Of a stretch of DNA of 36,350 nucleotides, positions 11,288 to 21,182 are shown piece after piece (position 1 is the first letter of the stretch; the number at the start of each line of letters is the position of its first letter). Both the position numbers and the translations under genes were made by a program. The stretch is from assembly GCA_000697335.1 (NCBI GenBank), contig JNEM01010443.1:1-36350 (forward strand). Reading direction: 5' to 3'. A model generated the notes under the pieces. It saw only the letters and a program-made list of their open reading frames with translations, made no database searches and was not told the origin of the DNA. Source of the stretch: Conidiobolus incongruus B7586 (taxonomy: Eukaryota > Entomophthoromycota > Entomophthoromycetes > Entomophthorales > Conidiobolaceae).

Positions 11288-12435
11288 TTTAGTATTGATT
11301 GAAAAATTAATATCTAGTATATCTATCTTTTACTTATCTAACTTCTTTAAGTTTATAGGGTATAGAGTCAACTAGCTTTTTACATTAGGTAAAACTAATA
11401 TTATTCAAAGTTTCTTGAATATACTTTTAAAGTTAATCTAAATTTTTTGCTAGGGGGAAAGCTTTAATTGATTTTTTTAGTTAATCTTAAAGATATTTAA
11501 TTAGGTTAAGATTAAGAGATTAAAGAGGTTATTTTATAATAGTTATTTTGTTATTTTTAAGCTATTTAATAGTAGAATTTATAGTATAACAAGGTGTATT
11601 ATCTTGTTAGAAAATAATATTTGATTTTTTTAATCTATACCACTCAATAGTTTTTTTAATTTATTGTTTAGAATACTTTAGTACATTTCAGTATTAATTC
11701 CCCTATTAACCCTATAAAAATACCCTATACCTAAAGAAAATATATATCCCTAAACTATAATTAACCCATCATTGTATTTTTAGGTTATAATAACATAATG
11801 GTTATAAAGTAGTTCTTTATCTTTTTTAAAACATCTAGCTTCTTTATTAGATTTATTAAGATATATCTTTGTTTCATTAAATTAAATAACCTTACTTTAA
11901 TTAATTTTGGTTCAACTTTAGTGTTGACATTTAAACTCCCACCTAGCTTTACAGTAAAACTTCTTTAGTTGGGGGTGTTTTTTCTTAAAATATAAGCAGT
12001 ATCTATTCTAATATAAAACACATATAATAGTATTAGTACTAATTAATATTCCTGTATAGTTTTATAATTTTTGTTGTGCTTCTACAATAATATTACACTT
12101 ACCTATATTAACTAATCTACAAATATACTTTTTATCATATTTATCTATAATCTTAACACACTTAAGTTTTGGTTTAGGTGTTTTTTTAACATTGTTCTTA
12201 ATAACCCTAACTATAATAGATTAGCTAGCACTAGTAATTCTAGCAATCTCACAAGTTAATTTATTTTTATTATAAAGTTGATTAATGCATAAGTGAACTT
12301 TTTTAGAGAGAGATTTAAGTATTATAATATTAATTTTAAAATATTAGCTTAATAATTTTATAATATATATAATACTACAAAAGAAAAAGATGATATATAT
12401 AAGTTTTGTTATTTATACCCCCTTAACTTATAAAC

Positions 12436-12644
12436 CCACAAATTTATAACTCACTTTGGTTAAATTTTAGGTTTTGATATATTAACCAATAGCTAATGTA
12501 ATATCATCAAATATAGTTAGTTATAATTAATTAATATAGGTAAATTATATATTTTAATTTAAATTTATATAATTAGAAATTGTTTAAGATATAAGTAAAT
12601 ATTTAAGTAATTTTAATTTTATGACTTATTTTTGCAGGCTAGTA
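12436..12644 (-). repeat. Right terminal inverted repeat of the Tc1-like element
   Basis: Reverse complement of the left arm. The outer 33 bp and the inner block are well kept, while the middle has drifted. Confidence 0.75.
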
Positions 12645-13620
12645 TATATCTTTTTATCTTTATTTTTAAAAATATCTAGTCTCTAAGTTTTTCTCATAAT
12701 ACTCACAAAAGTATTAAGCCTTAATTAATATAAAATATTTGATTTTTTGAAGAACATGATTTACAAAAAGCTATTTTCATTTAATTAGGTGAATCCCTTA
12801 ATTTCTCTTAATTTTGTGATAATCTATTATTTATAACTAATGATTCCTTATTTAAATATTAAAAGTTTATTTTCTCGTATATTTATAATTATTATTTGTG
12901 GTGATTTTATCAGGGATTATTATAAATATCTTGAGAGCAATTAATTTAATTAAAATGATTATATTATAAATAATATTACAACTTATTCTTTATCTTGAGA
13001 TTTATATATTTTTAACTAACTTACCCTATTTATTCTAGAATTATTATATAGTAATAAATAATCTTAGGTGTATAACTTATTATTTAAAGTTATTAAGCTT
13101 ATATCTTCAATGTTTATCCATTTATTTGTAAATTATTAAGTTAATATATTACCTGGTTTTTAATTATTTATTAAATCAAATCTATATTATTTTATATTAT
13201 TTATTACTAAGTCTCTCAATACTTATAACCTGCTTATTTTTTTTGATTTTTCTGGTAATATAATGAGTATGGAGATATTTTTTATTTTTTAGCTAATTAT
13301 TAAATCAAAGGATCTTTGAGTAAAGCTGGATAAAACTTTAGTTTTAAAAAGATAAGATAATAAAAAGGATATATTAACCCTTTATCTTAAGAACTAGTGA
13401 TATTCTAGAAACTCCATTATATAAGCTATAGTTTAATAAATTTAAAATATTTAAACCATTTAATTTTCTTAAATAAATATTCTGCCCTATTTTTATTAAC
13501 TTAGATTTTTTTCTTAATTTTTTATTTATCTTTTTAGCTCTTTTACTTAGTACTTTATACCCTTTTATAAGATTTCTTTTAATAGGGAATTTTAATTCCT
13601 GTTAATATTATAATATATTT
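12645..13620 (-). repeat. Degraded repeat of unknown class, right part
   Basis: Carries the second copy (13393-13499) of the block seen at 10067-10173. On the minus strand about 13390-13620 is open for some 75 codons and codes a Lys-rich tail with GYKVLSKRAKK and YLRKLNGLN. The part nearer the Tc1-like element has coding-like patches only. It may be the same kind of element as 10045-11076, split by the Tc1-like insertion, or a second partial copy. Family unknown; broken and old. Confidence 0.35.
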
Positions 13621-14673
13621 TTAATTGCTTAATTAAAATCTATAAATATTAAATTATAATTTATGATACAAAATCAATTATTTTATAATAAAATTAGTAA
13701 TATAACAATATTAAAAATTTGATATTTTTATATTAATGTTAAATGTTCTTTTTTTTATTTTAACATGATTTTTAAATAAATTAATTTAATAATCAATATG
13801 GATAAAATAGAATAATCTAGTAATATAGCTATTGAACTAAAAGATATATTTAATCTAATTTTGATATTAAATATCAACTCTATAAAATAAACAGGGATTC
13901 ACTTAAATAATGCCAAAATAAAGTCCAATTTATCTAATAGTTTAACAATATTCAAAGTATAAAAAACTACCAATAGTTCACAATGAATAATAAAATATCG
14001 AAATACTTAAGAATAGAGTCACCATAATATATTGATCGAATATTCAATAATCCAGATCCTAAATAATTTCTACAACGGTATTTTTAAATTTAAACCAATT
14101 CTCAAATAGTTAGAAAGAATATATTATTTAAATAAGAATTATAATAGTATTCATAAAATTAAAATTAAAATAATAAGAAATTGGAATTTAGTAAACATGA
14201 ATAAGTCCTTTTTTTGGAACTTATTTCAATAATATTAATATTTTAAAATCTTAATTTTAAATTAAAAAATATAATTAAAATTAAATAATTTTATTAAATA
14301 TATTTTATATTAATTTTGAATTTAATACTCATAGTTAATATTGAAATATGCCAATATTTGAATTAATGCATTAATGATGAATTCAATGTTTTAAACTTCT
14401 TTACCAATGTAATTCATAATCTTTATATATTCTTTTATTAAGAAAAAATAATAAAATAATAACAGATTTTTTCCTTAAATTGTATTAAAATTTTAACCAA
14501 TTATCATTTGCCAAGATTTCTATTCAAATGATTCATTTTTAGAAATTAGCATGTTCCTTTAATTTCCAACTGATCTAATAATTGTCTAGAGACTTCGACT
14601 ATAATATAGTGAAACCTATTTAAAATGTAGAACTTGTCATATTAAGTTGATTGAAACAAATCAAAATTTTTAA
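13621..14673. other. AT-rich intergenic region
   Basis: Nothing recognisable on either strand. Confidence 0.6.
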
Positions 14674-14784
14674 TTAATGATAACTGGGACTGTGAAAAGA
14701 AAAAATAATCATTTTATTTGTTAATAAAATTAATATTAATATTTTTTCTAAAATACAAAATAGTTTAAAGTTGTTGGATTTTCG

Positions 14785-15346
14785 AATTGGATTAATATAA
14801 TTATAAGCTTTAGAAATGGCGATAGTTTCAGCGCTATTATAAAGTTCCTGACATTTAGTTCCATCATTTTCATCAGGACTTGTGAAGTAGCCTGAAAGAT
14901 TGACAAATGAAATGGAACAACCACTCAGTGAATTGTTATAAGGCTCCTTCAATGGTGATATCGATACAGTTCATATAGGATTCACGATTACCGGTCTTGT
15001 TAATCTAGAACCAGCCGGCAACAGCTTTACCGTTAGGGACATCCCTGGGAATTTGGATGTCATAGGAGAGACCGAATTGGCAGCTTCCGCCACTATGGGT
15101 AGCGGTACCTTCGAAGGAAAATTGCATGCTATCGCCAGCTCTGTAGGTTGCGACAGGTGCGGCTGGATGGAATTGACTGCATCCATATTGATTGACGGGG
15201 GCCATCAAATTGTAGTTGATGTTTCCAGACCTGGCATTTTGGCTGTACTTGGAATCTCTGGCAGCTGGGGATTTCACGTATATGTGACCACGGATTGTAG
15301 AAACGTTGATTATGCTAATTAAAGCGAGTCTAATAAAGTTCATCAT
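14785..15346 (-). pseudogene. AA11-like lytic polysaccharide monooxygenase pseudogene
   Basis: Dead relative of the genes at 25177 and 27993. It starts with the same AAAATGATGAAC context at 15346. It keeps a leader ending in RG before His21 (HIYVKSP), the INYNLMAPV block and the second copper-ligand region THSGGSCQFGLSYD. Against the intact paralogue about 22 residues are missing after GLSYD, an in-frame loss between two SYD-encoding repeats. The Trp of GWFWINKTG is a TAG stop (15005-15007). A 2-bp shortfall after TIEG shifts the frame, yet downstream bases still read NNSLSG and ELYNSAETIAIS. Linker and C-terminal cysteine module are absent. Substitutions elsewhere are moderate, so loss is not extremely ancient. 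Confidence 0.88.
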
Positions 15347-15480
15347 TTTGTTTTGTAGTATATCATAAAACTAACCTAGTCTTAGTAGGTAATGATCTCA
15401 CTGATTTATCATTTGGTATACATATATAACTAAGTTACTATTACCGTTTCAATATTCACATATATAATTGTAGCTTTAAG
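15347..15480. other. Former promoter region of the AA11-like pseudogene
   Basis: On the minus strand a GATAAATCAG word sits with 54 bp before the old start codon. It could be a decayed TATAAATAG box, but the spacing is shorter than in the intact genes. Confidence 0.2.
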
Positions 15481-15790
15481 GTTGTACTTAAAATTGCCAA
15501 TTTGTAACCATGTAGCTATGCTATTAAACGGATTCGAATACCTCTAGATTGCCACCATTGCCATCAAACCTCTTCTTGCTAGCTGCCTTCTAATCTCTAG
15601 AAGCTTGAACCTCTACACCAAACTCCACTGGATTTGAATGCTGAAGCGAGACCAAATCTTATGGAATCAAAACCTTCTTGAGCTAATTTAGGCTAAAGAG
15701 TTGATTCCATCAAAACTTTGATTGGTCTTTGTACCACAACTTAAGTATCTAAAGATCTCTACTGTATTATGGAAAAACGTATTATTAGAT
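15481..15790. other. GC-richer island of unknown origin
   Basis: About 300 bp much richer in G and C than its flanks. Words include GCCACCATTGCCATC and CTTCTTGCTAGCTGCC. Minus-strand reading shows interrupted open stretches, one with VEFGVEVQASRD. The composition suggests a relic of coding sequence, host or transposon. I could not place it. Confidence 0.3.
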
Positions 15791-18500
15791 AGGTTTTGGT
15801 CTAAGGATATTTTATTTAAAAAATTGTTAATTACCTTATGATGATTCTAACTAATTCTCAAATTTTTTAAATTAGGAATTTTTCTGAACAAATTATAATT
15901 ATATTAGATTAATTTCAAAATATATTGTTGGTACAATGTAATAAGATTATATACTACAAAATTTATTGAATTAAATAATTTTTAGCTATATTTGATTTAA
16001 TTAATATATTCATTTTTAAAGAATCAAACTTTTAATAATCAATATATATAAATTAATAAATTAAATTTATAATTAATTTTATTATTTCAATAAATATTAT
16101 TACCCAACAATTGATAATTGAAATATAATTAAGAGAAAGATTCTCAATAATAAAATATTATCAGAAAAATTTTATAATAAAAAACTTTAATAATAGTTAT
16201 AAACCAAATTATTAATTATATATAAAATAATAACTATTTGAGATTATATTTCATAATTAAAAAAATGGAATTAAAAAAATTATTGTGGTTAATATATCTG
16301 AAATATAATATTAAAAATTTATTTCAAATTTTATATTTTTTGTTATAAATCATAATTATATTTTAGCATAAACTTACTTTTAATAACTATTAACATCTTG
16401 AAAGTTATATTAAAAAACAGTATTAGTTTTGAAAAATTTCTAATTATTTGATTATTTATGGTTCAATAGTATAAATGAAAAATATACTAATATTGAATCA
16501 AATTATTGGACTAACACCAGAATTTAAGGGATCAAGGATTATTATATTTTTTTTACCTAAATAATTATTTTAAGATACTTCAATAAGTGTTATTATATTG
16601 AGATTTTATTAAAGATTCCAATGATTATTCAATAAAATTCTGAATATATATTATATATAAATATAAATAAACCTGTGATTTATTAATGAAACCTAAAAGA
16701 TTAACTTCAATTCAAAATCAGGTTTTTAATAATAATATTTTTGAGATATTAACATACATTTTCAAGTATCGTTTTTTACCAATATCTCTCAAGCCAAATC
16801 AATAACAATATCCAATAAATTTATTTCCTACAAATCTAGACTATGACTATCAATTGACAAATATGTTATTACCTCATGAGAAAAAAACCAAAAACTTTGA
16901 AAATTGAATATTAAATGCAACTGAGTTTAGGAATTTTAATTATTATTAAATATATAATAATGATATCTAAATCATATTTTATACTAAATATTGATATAAA
17001 TTTGAATTTTTTTAAGTATGAATCTTATTTTTTCTTAATTTATTGTAATATATATACAATATTATTAAATTTTATAATAATTATTTATTATACTAGTATT
17101 TGACTATAATTCTTTCTAATAATATAATTAAATTTATATTAAACTATTAATTCAATTAATCAATTTTTCAAATTTTATATAAAATAATATTAGAAATTCA
17201 ATTTCTATATAAATAGAGTAATTTGATTAAATAAATCAATATTTTTTAAAATATATAGTGTTTTGAATTAATTGATATTTAGAACAATATTGATGCAATA
17301 CATTAATTTTTTTATTAAACAAATACATAATTACAAATTGCCAAAATTGACTAAATCGATTTCACTATGATGTATATATTATAAATATGAATAGGATAAT
17401 TAAAATTTCTCAAATATTAGATTATAAATTAAATTAGATTATTTATTAATATCTAACCTATATTAATTAATTCATTATTTATATTATTAATAAAACTTAA
17501 ATATTAAAATTAGAATTAAATATCGAATGAATTGTAAAAAATTTTATAACTATTATCTTATTTCCAGATAATCCAAAAAAAAAATCTAAAAAAATTATTA
17601 ACAGTATTGAAAATTAAATCAAAATAATGGATTTAATTCAATTTTTTAACAATAGTCAAAATATAAAACAAAATAATTCAAGCCATATTCGCTACCAATC
17701 AAATTTTCAACACTTTACTAACGCCCAAGAGATATTGAAATTCTCAATTCACGATCAAATTAAAACCACCGGAATAATTTTTTTAATATTTGAGAATGTA
17801 TTCAGTAATGATTTATAAAGGTTGTAGTATATTGATAGTAGCTATCACAAAATTTTATCAAGTCTTTGGATATAGATAATAATCATTGAAAATTTGGCGT
17901 TATTTCAATGTGTATTTTGCAATGAAAATTGAAGACATTGATTCCTTTATTTGGAAGTCGGAGATCATTGTGGTTTCAAGAGATTATATTTATTAATAAA
18001 CTGAATAATTTCAAAGACTTTTTAGGTGACTAAATTTTATTGACCTTTAATACTTATTGTAATTCTGTTTCTTGATTTCTATAAAATGTATATATATTCA
18101 AATACTACAAACATCTCTTTATTAGATAATGAATATTATCTCAGCTAATATAGTGGCAATCTAGTGAATGAATAATATAAAATTAAAATTCAAAATATTC
18201 TAGAATGTTAAAATTCGAATTTCTAAAAAGAGAATTTTATTAATTTTAACAATGATTTTAAATTAATAATGATAATAATAGAATTCAATCATTGCTAATA
18301 TTATCTACTGTATTATTATAATGTAATATAATCAATTAATTTTGATGAAATATAGTTACATATGATACCCAATATGTAGTAATAATCCCAAATATATGCG
18401 ATTAATTGTTATTTAATTTCTACCAAGATAATCCCAACGAATATTTTTTTAGATGAATGGCGGTGGGGAAAAGTATGAATTTCAAAGTGTGTATTCTACA
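15791..18500. other. AT-rich intergenic region
   Basis: No supportable gene. Short AT-driven open frames at 16915-17103 (+) and 17627-17818 (+) show no domain, no leader and no coding-type composition. Confidence 0.6.
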
Positions 18501-18575
18501 TCTCGCACTAATAACAATGTAATATACCATCACTTTTAAAATTCATACAAGTATATTTGATCAGAGAGGATATTG

Positions 18576-18584
18576 TATAAATAG
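18576..18584 (+). promoter_or_regulatory. TATA box of the mucin-like gene
   Basis: TATAAATAG with 70 bp before ATG 18655. The same 9-mer sits at nearly the same distance before both intact AA11-like genes. Confidence 0.6.
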
Positions 18585-18654
18585 AAGCAATATGGTGTAT
18601 CTTCATTAATCAGAAAATTCAGATTTTGATAATATACGAAAATTAAAACTAGCA

Positions 18655-19758
18655 ATGAAGAGAAATATTGGAATCACCTTGATCAGCATTCTGTCTATTT
18701 CCCCATTTAATACTTTTTTTGAAGCTAACGCTCATGGTCCTGCAAATCAAAATTCTCTAAATCATGGTTCTATTCCCTCGACTCTTTCCGAGTTAAATCA
18801 AATGAATTTTCTTAATAATTGGCAAAGTAGCCAAAATATTAATGATAAATCAAAATCATCAAATTTTGCCAAAACTGATCAGGATAGAAATGACTTTATG
18901 AAGTCCAAAAGGAATCGGAATAGAAGTAAAAATTCCAATAATAATCGTAATAATCATCACAACAATAATAACAATAGTAATAATAATCATAAATTCAAAA
19001 AGCACGATACAATTAATCCAGCTACAGCTACAGCAGGCAATACATCTATTAAACCTCGTAAAATCTCTCCAACCTCTACTAGAACTAAACTAGCTCAAAC
19101 ATCTAAATATGTTTCAGGTAATACATCCAGAAAACCCCGTAAAACCTCCCCAACTTCTGCTGGAACTAAACCAACTCAAACATCTACACATAGTCCAGGA
19201 AATACATCCACTGAATCTGGTCAAACTGCTTCAAAAACTATAATCTCTCCCAGTAAAACCATTACAACTATTCAGGGAGCTCAGTCATCTACACTTCATA
19301 CACATACTACAACTATACATGGAGTACAGTCATCTTTATCTGGTAAAATCACTACATTCACTCCCAGTCAAACAGCTTCAGCCACCTTTGGAGCTCATTT
19401 ACCTTCATCAACTCAAGCCAAACTCGATAAACCCACTCCAACTGACTTAGACAACTCTAACCAAATAGGAGAAATCTTTGAAACACTTCGTGATATTGTT
19501 CGACCTACTCTAAGTGGATCTGATGTGCCGGCAACTATCGATGGTCCTGAAGAGCCTGTAACTCTTGAAGAACCTGAAGCCGTTAATGAATCTGAAGAAT
19601 CTGAAACTCTCGACGATTCTGAAGAACTTGAATCTGGTATTGCACCTCAAGAAGTTGAGCCCAAAGAAGCTAATGATAATGTATTAGACATTGAAGTTGG
19701 ATCAGATTATGGACAAGATGGAGATAGAACAAGCGATGCAGATAGCCAACCCTCCTAA
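18655..19758 (+). CDS. Secreted low-complexity Ser/Thr/Asn-rich (mucin-like) protein
   Basis: Single open frame of 367 codons, no known domain. Residues 1-26 form a leader. IGITLISILSISP closely resembles IGLALISLLSIAP of the AA11-like protein at 25177, also at DNA level (both hold CTTTGATCAGC or CCTTGATCAGC). A plausible cut after ANA would leave His27 first. Then come a polar region, an Asn/Lys/Arg-rich stretch with poly-Asn and His (about 85-118), and a Thr/Ser-rich zone with two and a part repeats of 27 residues starting GNTS at 128, 155 and 182. Last is an acidic tail rich in Glu and Asp (about 290-367). There is no C-terminal hydrophobic segment, so no GPI anchor is seen. A cell-wall or secreted mucin-like role is inference. 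It might be an AA11-type leader and promoter joined to unrelated coding sequence. Confidence 0.72.
   Translation: MKRNIGITLISILSISPFNTFFEANAHGPANQNSLNHGSIPSTLSELNQMNFLNNWQSSQNINDKSKSSNFAKTDQDRNDFMKSKRNRNRSKNSNNNRNNHHNNNNNSNNNHKFKKHDTINPATATAGNTSIKPRKISPTSTRTKLAQTSKYVSGNTSRKPRKTSPTSAGTKPTQTSTHSPGNTSTESGQTASKTIISPSKTITTIQGAQSSTLHTHTTTIHGVQSSLSGKITTFTPSQTASATFGAHLPSSTQAKLDKPTPTDLDNSNQIGEIFETLRDIVRPTLSGSDVPATIDGPEEPVTLEEPEAVNESEESETLDDSEELESGIAPQEVEPKEANDNVLDIEVGSDYGQDGDRTSDADSQPS
19036..19230 (+). repeat. 81-bp in-gene tandem repeat
   Basis: Units begin at 19036, 19117 and 19198 (the last is partial). Each encodes GNTS, then K/R-PRK-SPTS in the first two, so the 27-residue protein period equals 81 bp. 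Confidence 0.7.
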
Positions 19759-19858
19759 ATCTGTTACCTAAATGATGATCCATACTCTCCTGAGTTTATT
19801 GAACCTAAATAAAAATTCTCCCAATAATTCCTTATCAAATTCTAAAATTTAGTTAATA

Positions 19859-19964
19859 TTACCTTGAATTTGAAATAATGGGAAATTTTTTAATTTCTGA
19901 TTTTTCAAACATATTATTAGTTTGAAATAAATAAATATATACAAAGTTAATAGGAAATTATATA

Positions 19965-20003
<39 letters not shown>

Positions 20004-21182
20004 TTTTTTTGATTAAAAAATTAACTTTTTAAAATTAGTTGTTTAATTTAATCATGCTTAAACTAAATAGTGATCATCAAAAGTTTTTTATTTTAGTATT
20101 AGTAAAACTTAACTATAAACCCTCTAAAATTATTTAAAATTTACAAGCAGCTTTTAGTAATAAAGTATTATCTAAATCAACAATTTATTGCTAGGTAAAT
20201 TACTTTAAGGTTAAAAGAGAAATTATTCAAAACTTGCTAAAATCTAAAAGACTAACTTTAACTATTACTCTTTTAATTGTAAATAGAGTGAAAAAATATA
20301 TTGAAAAACACCTTTTTATTTTAGCTAAAGAATTATCTAAGCACTTTAATATTAGTTTTACAAGTATTTTATATATTTTATAGTTTAAACTAAAATTAAT
20401 AAATAAAAATATAAAATAAATACCTTATAATTTAACTAAAGCTTAAAAAAAAACTAGAGTAGCTATTGCTAAATAAAACCTATTGAAATATTACTAGAAG
20501 CCTAGATTTTTACAGCAAATAATTATAATTGATGAATCTTAAATCCCTATGTATAATCTTTTATTAAAACACAAATCAAGATGCTAGATTAAGTTAAATC
20601 AACCCCCTCTACAAATCCCTTTAAATAAATATTTTGTTAATAAACAAATGTTAATTATTATAATAAATTATAATAGTATATGCTATTCTTATTTAGTTCC
20701 TAAAGGAAAATTAATTAATAATAAACTATATATTGTTTTTTTAAATAAAAGTATTTTTAATTAGTGTTCTCAATATAATTTGAGAAAACCTATTATTTTA
20801 CATGATAATTGTAAAATACATAAATCTAAAGCTGTAAAAAACTTTCTAATTAAAAATAACTGGAAAAAACTACCACATCTAGTATATTCCCTTGATTATA
20901 ACCTATGTGATTATAATTACTTTAGGTAATTAAAAAACTAGCTTGCAGGAAAGAAAATTTCTACAGGAAAATTTAATTGGTTTGTGAAACATCAAATTTT
21001 AGTCTTTAATAAAAAGAACTATTTTTTAGGTGTTAGAAGTTTGCTAAAAGTATAGCAAAAAGTTATTAATAATAAAAGAAACTATTAAATTTATATTATA
21101 TATTTATTTTTATATATCATATATTCAAATGTTTATTTATTTTTAATTGCAAAAAATTCCCATTATTAAAAATGCAGAGTAA
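19859..21182 (+). mobile_element. Degenerate mariner DNA transposon, copy 1
   Basis: A 1324-bp element between TA dinucleotides at 19857-19858 and 21183-21184. The ends TTACCTTGAATTTGAAATAA and, on the other strand, TTACTCTGCATTTTTAATAA form imperfect inverted repeats of about 40 bp sharing AATAATGGGAA. The plus strand reads as mariner transposase: LTKA-KKTRVAIAK, then IIDES (20531), HDNCKIHKS (20804) and LCDYNYF (20909). The last two aspartates are 34 residues apart, the DD34D signature of mariner. Many Trp positions are TAG and Gln positions TAG or TAA, so it is not active. An AT microsatellite (about 19969-20000) has expanded inside the left end. It lies 100 bp after the stop of the mucin-like gene. 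Confidence 0.88.

Larger units (their letters stand above)
11077..12644 (-). mobile_element. Degenerate Tc1-like DNA transposon with long IR/DR-type ends
   Basis: A 1568-bp element flanked by TA (11075-11076 and 12645-12646). The termini CACTAGCCTGCAAAAG and, on the other strand, TACTAGCCTGCAAAAA match, and the match runs about 33 bp. A second matching block (GTGAGTTATAAATTTGT) lies about 190 bp further in on both sides, at 11265-11287 and 12436-12460. The arms are therefore about 210 bp with an outer and an inner copy of a related motif. On the minus strand an old Tc1 transposase can be read: an IARITSAS helix-turn-helix, a KTPKPK hinge, VIWFNET, then QQDNTPC near 11600 followed by SLNLNLIKYLW at DD34E spacing. 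Expected Trp codons are often TAG or TAA, Gln codons TAA, and the catalytic acidic residues at two sites read as Asn and Lys. It cannot be autonomous. Confidence 0.85.

Noticed and set aside
17627-17818. 63-codon open frame (+)
   Set aside because: No leader, domain or coding composition; lies in intergenic AT-rich DNA.
19859-21182. Stop-codon reassignment (TAG or TAA read as Trp/Gln) to explain the transposon frames
   Set aside because: Host genes in the same window use TGG for Trp and end at TAA, TGA or TAG normally; decay by transitions explains it better.
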